Shown here piece after piece: positions 16,199-22,069 of a stretch of DNA of 30,609 nucleotides. The stretch's first letter is position 1, and each line of letters opens with the position of its first letter. A program made the translations under genes and the position numbers. The stretch lies in assembly GCA_024692105.1 (NCBI GenBank), contig JAILMZ010000103.1, positions 1 to 30,609 on the forward strand. The letters run 5' to 3'. The notes beneath the pieces were generated by a model that worked only from the letters and a program-made list of their open reading frames with translations, was not told the origin of the DNA and made no database searches. The stretch is from Saccharofermentans sp. GTDB taxonomy: Bacteria > Bacillota_A > Clostridia > Saccharofermentanales > Saccharofermentanaceae.

Positions 16199-16917
16199 AG
16201 TCCGGTCAGGTCCTTCAGACCTGAGACTTCATCTTTGGTAAGTTCTCTCAAGGCACCGCAGTCCGCGGTGTCTTCTTTTATCGTTATGTTTCCGAGCGAG
16301 AGTCGGCGGAGCGCAGTCACTTCCTTGCCGAACTTTGCAAATATCCTTCTTACCTCATGAGTCTTGCCTTCCGTGAGGGTGATGTATGCCCAGCCGTCTT
16401 CTGTGGGGCGGACCTCTGAAGGCGAGAGCTTTACGGGCGTGTCCATGTCGGTGAGAGTGACGCCTTCTGCGACCTTGCTGATCTCTTCTTCGGTCCACGC
16501 GGGCCCGTCATAATTAACGAGATATTTTTTCTTTATCTTATATTTGGGAGACTGCAGCCTGTGCGAGAGCGTGCCGTCATTGGTGATGATGAGAAGGCCT
16601 GTCGTGTGATAGTCGAGCCTTCCGACGGGTGACAGCTTGCGCCCTCTGAGGTTGTCGGGGATGAATTCTCCGACGCAGGTAAGGCGCGGATCTTCCATGG
16701 CTGTCAGCACTTCGTCGGGCTTATCGAGCAGGAAGTAAAGATGCTCATCGGAACTTACCGGCTTGCCATTGCAGATGACCTCGTCTTTGACAGATACCTG
16801 GAGGTCGCCCTTTCTGGCCGTGACGCCGTTGACGCTGACAGCGCCGCCCGCGATGAGCGCGCGCACTTCGGATCTTGTGCCGAATCCTGAATTTGCCAGC
16901 ATTTTGTCTAGTCTCAT
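16195..16917 (-). CDS. rsuA: RsuA/RluB-family rRNA pseudouridine synthase
   Basis: 240 residues: an N-terminal S4 RNA-binding domain (about 1-50, MRLDKMLANSGFGTRSEVRALI) and a pseudouridine synthase domain with the catalytic GRLDYHTTGLLI (Asp102), the KKKYLV strand and the GKTHEVRRIF motif. It isomerises a uridine in rRNA. The ITNDG-LSHRLQSPKYKIKKKY pattern and short length favour RsuA (16S) over RluB (23S), but this is not certain. The frame is open further upstream to 17049, into the divergent gene. I choose ATG 16917 because the S4 domain begins there and because TATAAT lies only 6 nt upstream. No Shine-Dalgarno is visible. The stop overlaps the convergent gene's stop within a shared TTAA. 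Confidence 0.9.
   Translation of the reverse strand: MRLDKMLANSGFGTRSEVRALIAGGAVSVNGVTARKGDLQVSVKDEVICNGKPVSSDEHLYFLLDKPDEVLTAMEDPRLTCVGEFIPDNLRGRKLSPVGRLDYHTTGLLIITNDGTLSHRLQSPKYKIKKKYLVNYDGPAWTEEEISKVAEGVTLTDMDTPVKLSPSEVRPTEDGWAYITLTEGKTHEVRRIFAKFGKEVTALRRLSLGNITIKEDTADCGALRELTKDEVSGLKDLTGL
16206..16224. other. 7-bp hairpin at convergent overlapping stops
   Basis: TCAGGTC (16206-16212) and GACCTGA (16218-16224) form a perfect stem with a CTTCA loop, 8 nt after the stop of the STAS/J-like gene and inside the last codons of the pseudouridine synthase. No U-run follows on either strand, so it is not a canonical intrinsic terminator. It could pause polymerase or protect a 3' end. Confidence 0.35.
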
Positions 16918-16923
16918 GAGATG

Positions 16924-16929
16924 ATTATA
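16924..16929 (-). promoter_or_regulatory. -10 box, leaderless start of the pseudouridine synthase gene
   Basis: A perfect TATAAT on the minus strand ends 6 nt before the ATG at 16917. Initiation 6-8 nt downstream of a -10 would place the first transcribed base at or next to the start codon. No ribosome binding site is seen. Confidence 0.5.
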
Positions 16930-16942
16930 AATCAATATGAGG

Positions 16943-16948
16943 TATAAT
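16943..16948 (+). promoter_or_regulatory. -10 box, leaderless start of the uracil-DNA glycosylase gene
   Basis: A perfect TATAAT ends 6 nt before ATG 16955, and no Shine-Dalgarno is present. It is separated by only 13 bp from the divergent TATAAT of the neighbouring gene, so the two promoters cannot easily be occupied together. Confidence 0.5.
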
Positions 16949-16954
16949 TCTGCT

Positions 16955-17542
16955 ATGGAAGATTTTGACCGCAAGTGGAGTGAATTCGAAGATAAGTGCA
17001 GGGCCTGCAATAACTGCGGGCTCCGTGCGGGCGCGCAGAACGTCGTCATCTACAGAGGCGGCAGGCACGCGCCGCTCATGATCGTCGGCGAGGCGCCCGG
17101 CGAACAGGAGGACATCAAGGGCATACCTTTCTGCGGAAGGTCCGGCCAGCTCCTGCAGAACCTTCTGGGATCCTATGGTTTCGACGAGAAGGATTACCAC
17201 ATCTGCAACATCGCGAAATGCCGTCCGCCCCAGAACCGCCGTCCCACCCCGGAAGAGATCCATGCCTGCAAGCCTCTGCTGGCCGAGCAGTTCATGATGG
17301 TCCGTCCCAAGGTCATCCTTCTCTGCGGTTCGACCGCGTACGAAGGTTTCTTCGGCACCAAGCCCGTAATGCGCGATGTTCGCGGCAAGTTCATCGAGAA
17401 GAACGGTTATTACATAATGACCACATACCACCCGGCATTTGCCCTCCGCAACCCGAAGAACAAGATGCCGATATACGAAGACATGGGCAAGGTAAGGACC
17501 AAGCTCGAGGAGATCGGAGCGCTTCCGCCGCTCAGTCAATAA
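16955..17542 (+). CDS. Family 4 uracil-DNA glycosylase ([4Fe-4S])
   Basis: 195 residues. It removes uracil from DNA in base excision repair. Motifs: VGEAPGEQED (44-53), IPFCGRSGQLL (57-67), CRPPQNRRPTPEEIHAC (89-105) and TTYHPAFALR (156-165) with the active-site region His159. The cysteines near the N-terminus (15, 18, 21) and Cys89/Cys105 (15 residues apart) fit the iron-sulfur cluster spacing of this family. An ATG at 16937 would add six residues, but it lies upstream of the TATAAT box. Start 16955 places the ATG 6 nt after that box, giving a leaderless message. The gene is divergent from the pseudouridine synthase and followed by the tRNA promoter, which begins 5 bp after the stop. Confidence 0.93.
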   Translation: MEDFDRKWSEFEDKCRACNNCGLRAGAQNVVIYRGGRHAPLMIVGEAPGEQEDIKGIPFCGRSGQLLQNLLGSYGFDEKDYHICNIAKCRPPQNRRPTPEEIHACKPLLAEQFMMVRPKVILLCGSTAYEGFFGTKPVMRDVRGKFIEKNGYYIMTTYHPAFALRNPKNKMPIYEDMGKVRTKLEEIGALPPLSQ

Positions 17543-17547
17543 ATATA

Positions 17548-17576
17548 TTGATTTTGGTTTTGGCGTGTGGTATATT
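17548..17576 (+). promoter_or_regulatory. Promoter of tRNA-Gln
   Basis: TTGATT (17548-17553), a 17-nt spacer and TATATT (17571-17576) with an upstream TGG (TGn extension) form a good sigmaA-type promoter. The tRNA begins at 17595. Confidence 0.7.
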
Positions 17577-17594
17577 TGCCTAGTCGCAAAATAC

Positions 17595-17668
17595 TGCCGA
17601 ATGGTGTAACGGTAGCACATCGGCCTCTGACACCGCTAGTCAAGGTTCGAATCCTTGTTCGGCAGCCA
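17595..17668 (+). tRNA. tRNA-Gln (anticodon CTG)
   Basis: 74 nt with encoded CCA. The acceptor stem TGCCGAA pairs perfectly with TTCGGCA, followed by discriminator G. D stem GTGT/GCAC. Anticodon loop CTCTGAC (17625-17631) gives CTG at 17627-17629, reading CAG. T arm CAAGG-TTCGAAT-CCTTG is perfect. The anticodon stem is unusual: TCGGC (17620-17624) against ACCGC (17632-17636) has only three Watson-Crick pairs in the middle, with T-C at the top (27-43) and C-A at the bottom (31-39). It stands alone with its own promoter and terminator. Confidence 0.9.
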
Positions 17669-17677
17669 AGCGATAAG

Positions 17678-17710
17678 ACCGCAGATCCTTTAAGGGTTTG
17701 CGGTTTTTTT
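17678..17710 (+). terminator. Intrinsic terminator of tRNA-Gln
   Basis: ACCGCA (17678-17683) pairs with TGCGGT (17699-17704). The inner ATCC/GGGT extends the stem past a single mismatch, with a TTTAA loop. A run of seven T follows, to 17710. Confidence 0.88.
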
Positions 17711-17727
17711 ATGTAATCTCGGGCCTG

Positions 17728-17736
17728 TGTTATACT
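17728..17736 (+). promoter_or_regulatory. Extended -10 promoter of the MBL-fold hydrolase gene
   Basis: TGTTATACT is an extended -10 (TGn plus TATACT). The ATG at 17768 lies 31 nt downstream with AGGA just before it. No clear -35 is present, and the T-run of the tRNA terminator occupies that space. Confidence 0.55.
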
Positions 17737-17767
17737 GTGCATTATTTAATGGTGGGTAACAGGAATA

Positions 17768-18397
17768 ATGGAAAACAAAGTTCATTGGATAAAAGGAAAG
17801 ACTGACAACTGCTATCTTGTCGTAAGCGGCAGGAATGCAGTCCTTGTCGATACCGCTAGCGGCGAGAGCTTTGACCAGGTGCTGGCAGAGTGCAGCAAGT
17901 ATGACATGAAGCTCATCGTGCTTACGCATGTTCATTTCGATCATGCGGAGAACGCAGCGAGGCTGGCGGAGCATTTCGATATACCCGTGGCATACCATCC
18001 CGCGGACGAAGAACTCTTCGTAAGTTTTGACAAGCAGCCGATGATGTCCTACGGTCTGGTCGGCAAGGTCGTGCTCAGTACGTCTCTTAAGGTGCTCAGG
18101 CAGACCGAAGTGGTAAAGCCTGCGAAGACCTTCTATGTCAAGGAAGGAGACAGCCTGTCTGAATACGGGATCGATGCTAAGATAATCGAGCTTCCCGGGC
18201 ACACCAAGGGTTCGATAGGCGTCGATGTAGCAGGAACAGACCTTATTGTCGGCGACGCGCTCGACAACTGGATAACGCCTGCGACAGGCCACCTGTACTG
18301 TGACAAGGACGAGTTGGAGAAGAGCGCTGCAAAGATCCGCGCGCTAGGCCCCAGGACGATCTACTACGGACACGGAAAACCGACTAAGCAGTCGTGA
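17768..18397 (+). CDS. Metallo-beta-lactamase-fold hydrolase
   Basis: 209 residues of the glyoxalase II-like branch. Metal ligands are in THVHFDHAEN (His54, His56, Asp58, His59), ELPGHTKGSIG (His about 143), VGDAL and the final YYGHGKPT. No lid or beta-CASP domain is present, so it is a compact hydrolase, probably of thioesters or similar small molecules; the substrate cannot be deduced. The ATG has AGGA close upstream. The end of the gene carries the extended -10 box of the following acetyltransferase gene, so that gene can be expressed separately. Confidence 0.88.
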   Translation: MENKVHWIKGKTDNCYLVVSGRNAVLVDTASGESFDQVLAECSKYDMKLIVLTHVHFDHAENAARLAEHFDIPVAYHPADEELFVSFDKQPMMSYGLVGKVVLSTSLKVLRQTEVVKPAKTFYVKEGDSLSEYGIDAKIIELPGHTKGSIGVDVAGTDLIVGDALDNWITPATGHLYCDKDELEKSAAKIRALGPRTIYYGHGKPTKQS

Positions 18398-18403
18398 TAT
18401 AAT
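18395..18403 (+). promoter_or_regulatory. Extended -10 box, leaderless start of the GNAT gene
   Basis: TGATATAAT is a perfect extended -10 (TGn plus TATAAT) whose last base lies 7 nt before ATG 18411. It overlaps the last codons and stop of the preceding gene. No Shine-Dalgarno lies between the box and the ATG. Confidence 0.5.
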
Positions 18404-18410
18404 CTTGCCT

Positions 18411-18905
18411 ATGCAGACAGTATTTGAATCAGCCAACATACGTTTCGTCTTGTTCACGGAAGAACTCGTGGATGAGTATCTTACGATGGTCAACGACATC
18501 GAGCATGTCGCAAAGTACATCGGCGAGAGAAGGACTCCCTACACGAAGGAAGAGGAGCTCGAGTTCATCAGGAACCAGAAACTCATGCAGCCTTACACCT
18601 ACTCGATGATCGAGAAGGCGACCGGCGAGTTCATCGGCAACACAGGCTTCATGAACGTCAAGGACGGCGAGGCGGAAATGGGCATCGTAATAACATATGC
18701 AAAGCAGAACGCTGGCTTCGGCGCAGAGGCCATTAACAGCCTGATCAATTACGGATGGAACAACCTTCCGATCAACCGCGTCTACCTTGAAGTTTATATC
18801 GACAACGACAGGGCGATACATCTCTATGAAAAGTGCGGCTTCACTGAATATAAGCGCACCGACAAGGACATCTTCATGGAGATAATCTCTCCGCCGAGGT
18901 TTTAA
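18411..18905 (+). CDS. GNAT family N-acetyltransferase (RimJ/RimL-like)
   Basis: 164 residues. The acetyl-CoA-binding core is visible as EMGIVITYAKQNAGFGAEAINSLINYG (the usual Q/R-x-x-G-x-A loop appears as QNAGFGAEA), followed by VYLEVYIDNDRAIHLYEKCGF, the typical end of RimJ/RimL-like acetyltransferases. It transfers acetyl to an amine on a protein N-terminus, a small molecule or a sugar; the substrate is unknown. A TTG at 18405 would add two residues, but ATG 18411 lies 7 nt from a perfect -10 box and is preferred. The pseudouridine synthase gene starts 3 bp after the TAA and is probably cotranscribed. Confidence 0.88.
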   Translation: MQTVFESANIRFVLFTEELVDEYLTMVNDIEHVAKYIGERRTPYTKEEELEFIRNQKLMQPYTYSMIEKATGEFIGNTGFMNVKDGEAEMGIVITYAKQNAGFGAEAINSLINYGWNNLPINRVYLEVYIDNDRAIHLYEKCGFTEYKRTDKDIFMEIISPPRF

Positions 18906-18908
18906 GTC

Positions 18909-19904
18909 ATGCGCAAGTTCACGGTCACTGATTCTCAGAGCGGAAAGCATGTCGTAAAGGCGTGTCTTGAAGCATTTCCGATGCTGAAGCCTGCAGAGCT
19001 CTTCCATGCCCTTAAGCGCAAGGACATAAGAGTGGACGGCAAGAAGATCTCGCAGGACATCGCGGTGAAGGAAGGCCAGGAGGTAGAGGTCTGGCTGCCG
19101 GATGACCTTTTCGGACGCAAGGCGGAGAAGGAACCGGAGCGGAAGACTCCCGCATATAAGATCGCTTACGAGACGAAGGGCCTTCTCATCATCAACAAGC
19201 CGCAGGGCCTGGCGGTGCACACGGGCAAGACGGTCTCTGACGGCACTCTGATCGACCTCATAAGAAGGGACACCGGCTTTAAGCAGGCAGAGTTATGCCA
19301 CCGCATCGACATGAACACCGGCGGACTCGTGATGGTCGCCAAGAACAAGAAGGCTTTAGAAGATGCCGTTGCTTTATTTAAAGATAATCTCATTACTAAG
19401 AGGTACCGCGCGATCGTGCTCGGGACTCCCGACGAAGGCGAGCCCGTGGTCTATGACGACGGTACGGTAATGTACGAGATAAAGGCATTCCTTGAGAAGA
19501 CCAGGTCGGGAGAGGTGTACATCCACGACGAGAAACAGCCGCACGACCTGCCCGTCACGACGAGGTACAGAGTGGTAAAGACATACAAGCCGCAGATGCC
19601 GGGCATCCCCGTGATCTCCGAGATTGAGTGCGAGCTTGTGACCGGCAGGACGCACCAGATCAGGGCGCAGTTCGCGCATTTGGGGTATCCTGTTATAGGC
19701 GACGGCAATTACGGCAGGAACAAGATCAACGTCGGTTTCAAGGCTGCGAATGGCTCGAAACTCAGGCACCAGCAGCTGTACTCCACGGAGATCCGCGTGG
19801 GCAGGGTCCCTGCAGGTAACTGCCACGCCGACATGTCAGGCAAAGTATTTAAGATAGCACCCGAGTACGAACTTGATTTCGCGGACCTCGGGATTAAGAG
19901 GTAA
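18909..19904 (+). CDS. RluA-family pseudouridine synthase
   Basis: 331 residues: an N-terminal S4-like domain (about 1-68, with LFHALKRKDIRVDGKKI), then the RluA catalytic domain with NKPQGLAVH (96-104), catalytic HRIDMNTGGLVMVAK (Asp134), VTGRTHQIRAQFAHLGYPVIGDGNYG near the C-terminus and the LRHQQLYS motif. It isomerises uridine in rRNA or tRNA. The sequence does not decide between RluC, RluD and other specificities. The ATG is 3 bp after the acetyltransferase stop with no strong ribosome binding site of its own, so translation may be coupled. The DUF1934 gene follows 7 bp downstream, with its Shine-Dalgarno inside the end of this gene. Confidence 0.92.
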   Translation: MRKFTVTDSQSGKHVVKACLEAFPMLKPAELFHALKRKDIRVDGKKISQDIAVKEGQEVEVWLPDDLFGRKAEKEPERKTPAYKIAYETKGLLIINKPQGLAVHTGKTVSDGTLIDLIRRDTGFKQAELCHRIDMNTGGLVMVAKNKKALEDAVALFKDNLITKRYRAIVLGTPDEGEPVVYDDGTVMYEIKAFLEKTRSGEVYIHDEKQPHDLPVTTRYRVVKTYKPQMPGIPVISEIECELVTGRTHQIRAQFAHLGYPVIGDGNYGRNKINVGFKAANGSKLRHQQLYSTEIRVGRVPAGNCHADMSGKVFKIAPEYELDFADLGIKR

Positions 19905-19911
19905 GAAAGAT

Positions 19912-20319
19912 ATGACAGACTGCGTATTCGAAGTTCATTCGGGAATGTATGACGAGCCTTTCTATGCGAGCGGCTCGTACGACGAGAGCGGCGACTTCAT
20001 CAAGTACATGTGGCGTGAGAAGCACAGCGAGAAAGAGGAGATGTCCGATTTCTCCCTGACGCTCGACAAGAGGACCAAGGTCGCATCCGTTACCAGGAAC
20101 GGCGACATCAACTCCATCATGAACTTCGATCCCGAGAACGATACCCGCGGAGCGCTCAATACAGCCTGGGGAATAATAGACGTTAAGATCACCACGCATT
20201 ACGTAAATATACCCAACGCGCTTACCAATGCGGTCGAGATAAGCTATACGATAGATCCCGGAAGCACAGAACCCGTAAAAAACACCTTTTTGATAAAAAG
20301 GCTCTTGCAAAGTGTTTGA
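19912..20319 (+). CDS. DUF1934 family protein (YwiB-like)
   Basis: 135 residues. The layout fits the calycin-like beta-barrel of DUF1934: a short first strand, an acidic segment, a TLDKRTKVASVTRNGD-type strand pair, a central GALNTAWGIIDVKITT segment and a final ISYTIDPGSTEPVKNTFLIKRLL. Function is unknown in the family; members are small cytoplasmic proteins of Bacillota. I choose ATG 19912 because GAGGTAAG lies just upstream and the conserved part begins there; an in-frame ATG at 19873 lies inside the preceding gene. The -35 box of the rpmF promoter is within its last codons. Confidence 0.75.
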   Translation: MTDCVFEVHSGMYDEPFYASGSYDESGDFIKYMWREKHSEKEEMSDFSLTLDKRTKVASVTRNGDINSIMNFDPENDTRGALNTAWGIIDVKITTHYVNIPNALTNAVEISYTIDPGSTEPVKNTFLIKRLLQSV

Positions 20320-20333
20320 GATTATTGTATTAT
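20305..20333 (+). promoter_or_regulatory. SigmaA-type promoter of rpmF
   Basis: TTGCAA (20305-20310), a 17-nt spacer and TATTAT (20328-20333). The -35 overlaps the end of the DUF1934 gene. The rpmF ATG lies at 20374 with GGAGGTGA before it. Confidence 0.75.
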
Positions 20334-20373
20334 CTTCAAGCATTGTTTAGAGAAAGGACGGAGGTGAAGACGA

Positions 20374-20559
20374 ATGGCACATCCGAAGCGTAAATGGTCA
20401 AAGGCAAGGACTGCTCGTCACAGAAGCGCATGGAAGCTGACTATGCCGGGTTTTGTTGAATGTCCCCAGTGTCATGCTAAGATGCTTCGCCGCACTGTTT
20501 GCAAGAACTGCGGTTTCCTGGATAAGAGACAGGTTATCAAAGTCGGCGAAGAAGTCTGA
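20374..20559 (+). CDS. rpmF: 50S ribosomal protein L32, zinc-binding form
   Basis: 61 residues. The basic N-terminus MAHPKRKWSKARTARHRS and the motif LTMPGFVECPQCHAKMLRRTVCKNCGF are characteristic of L32. The four cysteines (30, 33, 43, 46) form a zinc ribbon, i.e. the C+ paralogue that needs zinc. L32 binds near domain VI of 23S rRNA late in 50S assembly. It has a strong Shine-Dalgarno (GGAGGTGA, with a spacer of about 8 nt) and its own promoter. It is not preceded by a YceD-family gene here, unlike in many Bacillota. A terminator-like hairpin separates it from the ribosome-assembly GTPase gene der. Confidence 0.97.
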   Translation: MAHPKRKWSKARTARHRSAWKLTMPGFVECPQCHAKMLRRTVCKNCGFLDKRQVIKVGEEV

Positions 20560-20582
20560 GATTAAGACATTTGATTACACGA

Positions 20583-20618
20583 AGGCAGTGCACAAACAAG
20601 GGCGCTGCCTCTTTTTTT
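20583..20618 (+). terminator. Intrinsic terminator/attenuator between rpmF and der
   Basis: AGGCAGTGC (20583-20591) pairs with GCGCTGCCT (20602-20610) in a 9-bp stem with one G-U pair, followed by CTTTTTTT (20611-20618). Only 20 nt separate the T-run from the der ATG, too little for a promoter, so der probably depends on read-through. Confidence 0.85.
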
Positions 20619-20638
20619 GCTAGAAGAGGTCACAAGGC

Positions 20639-21970
20639 ATGAGCAAACCCGTAGTAGCTATAGTCGGACGCCCGAATGTGGGCAAGTCGAGCTTGTTCAA
20701 CACACTTTACGGAGAGAGGATATCGATCGTTCACGATACCCCCGGTGTTACGCGTGACCGTATATACGCCGATGCCGAGTGGCGCGGCAGACAATTCATA
20801 ATGATAGATACCGGCGGAATCGAGCCCGGCGACAACGAGGATTACATCTTGAAGCAGATGCGTATCCAGGCCGAGATAGCAATCGAGACCGCCGATGTTA
20901 TTTTGTTCATCACGGACCTTCACGCAGGCCTTACCGCCGCTGACGAAGAGATCGCGGTCATGCTGAGAAAAGCAGGCCGTCCGGTCGTCGTTGCGGTCAA
21001 CAAGGTCGACACCGTAGGAGATCCGCCGGCAGAGTACTATGAGTTCTACCAGCTGGGCCTGGAGAACGTCTGCAGCATCTCCGCTGCACACAGGCTGGGC
21101 CTCGGCGAGATGCTCGACATGATCTTCGAGCAGTTCCCCGATACGGAAGACGGCGAGGAAGAAGAAGGCTCCATTAGGGTTGCTCTGATAGGCCGCCCGA
21201 ATGCCGGCAAGTCTTCTCTTGCCAATAAGATGATCGGCCAGGACAGGAGCATCGTCTCCGATATCGCAGGCACGACCAGGGACACAATAGACTCCGACAT
21301 CGAAAACGAGTTCGGAAAGTTCACCATCGTTGATACCGCAGGTATGCGCAAGAAGGGCAAGATCGAAGACGTCATCGAGCGCTATTCGATGGTCAGGGCG
21401 CTTGCCGCGATAGAGCGTGCCGACGTCTGCGTCATTCTCATCGATGCGACAGAGGGCGTTACGGAGCAGGATACGAGGATCGCGGGCCTGGCTCACGACT
21501 CGGGCAAGGCATCCGTATTCGTCATCAACAAGTGGGACCTCATCGAGAAGACCACGGGCACGATGGAGACCATGGAAAAGATCGTCAAGGACAGGTTCGG
21601 CTTCATGGACTACGCACCGGTCCTCTTCATCTCGGCAAAAACAGGTCAGCGCGTCGACAAACTCTTCAAGCTCATCACGACCGTCAACGAGAACGCAGGC
21701 AAGCGCCTTACGACAGGCGTTTTGAACCAGATGATCAGCCAGGCGGTAACGCTTGTGCCGACGCCCCAGGATAAGGGCAGACACCTTAAGATCTACTACG
21801 GTACGCAGGTCAGCACGAAGCCCCCGACGTTCGCACTTTTCGTGAACGACAAGAAGCTGTCCCACTTCTCTTACGAGAGATATCTGGAGAACCAGCTCCG
21901 CAGTAACTTCGGCTTTGAGGGCGTTCCGATCAGGTTGCTACTTAGAAACAAAAACGGCAGCGACGAGTAA
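20639..21970 (+). CDS. der: Ribosome-assembly GTPase Der (EngA)
   Basis: 443 residues with two tandem GTPase domains and a KH-like RNA-binding domain. First G domain: GRPNVGKSSLFN (about 9-20), DTPGVTRDR, DTGGIEP, NKVD. Second: GRPNAGKSSLANKM (about 183-196), IAGTTRDTIDSD, DTAGMRKKGK, NKWD. The KH-like domain occupies about 355-440. Der is essential for maturation of the 50S subunit. An acidic linker (DTEDGEEEEG) lies between the G domains, as usual. The ATG at 20639 is preceded by AGAAGAGG at a longish distance. Coming directly after rpmF and its terminator, it links an assembly factor to a late-assembling L32 protein. Confidence 0.96.
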   Translation: MSKPVVAIVGRPNVGKSSLFNTLYGERISIVHDTPGVTRDRIYADAEWRGRQFIMIDTGGIEPGDNEDYILKQMRIQAEIAIETADVILFITDLHAGLTAADEEIAVMLRKAGRPVVVAVNKVDTVGDPPAEYYEFYQLGLENVCSISAAHRLGLGEMLDMIFEQFPDTEDGEEEEGSIRVALIGRPNAGKSSLANKMIGQDRSIVSDIAGTTRDTIDSDIENEFGKFTIVDTAGMRKKGKIEDVIERYSMVRALAAIERADVCVILIDATEGVTEQDTRIAGLAHDSGKASVFVINKWDLIEKTTGTMETMEKIVKDRFGFMDYAPVLFISAKTGQRVDKLFKLITTVNENAGKRLTTGVLNQMISQAVTLVPTPQDKGRHLKIYYGTQVSTKPPTFALFVNDKKLSHFSYERYLENQLRSNFGFEGVPIRLLLRNKNGSDE

Positions 21971-21978
21971 TTATTTTG

Positions 21979-22040
21979 GTAAAAATGACAGTGAGTAATT
22001 GCGCCTCGTAAGTAGCAAAATATTACCGGCTTATTTTTAC
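21979..22040 (+). promoter_or_regulatory. Structured leader upstream of typA
   Basis: GTAAAAAT (21979-21986) and ATTTTTAC (22033-22040) form a perfect 8-bp outer stem. Inside, GTAATTGC (21995-22002) can pair with GCAA (22015-22018) plus TTAC (22023-22026) past a 4-nt bulge. The structure ends 29 nt before the typA ATG. A weak promoter, TTGCGC-N16-TATTAC (21999-22026), overlaps it, so RNA and DNA roles compete as explanations. No known riboswitch family is recognised. Confidence 0.35.
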
Positions 22041-22069
22041 GCGTTTTTATTTATATCAGGAGAATTCGT

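Noticed and set aside
16918..17049. N-terminal extension of the pseudouridine synthase (open frame to 17049)
   Set aside because: It runs antisense into the uracil-DNA glycosylase gene, and the S4 domain starts exactly at ATG 16917.
17595..17710. tRNA 3' end as an attachment site of an integrated element
   Set aside because: No integrase, no repeated tRNA 3' end and only housekeeping-type genes follow.
20630..21865. Minus-strand open frame of 411 codons opposite der
   Set aside because: Der on the plus strand has all GTPase motifs; the antisense frame shows no motif and follows its codon pattern.
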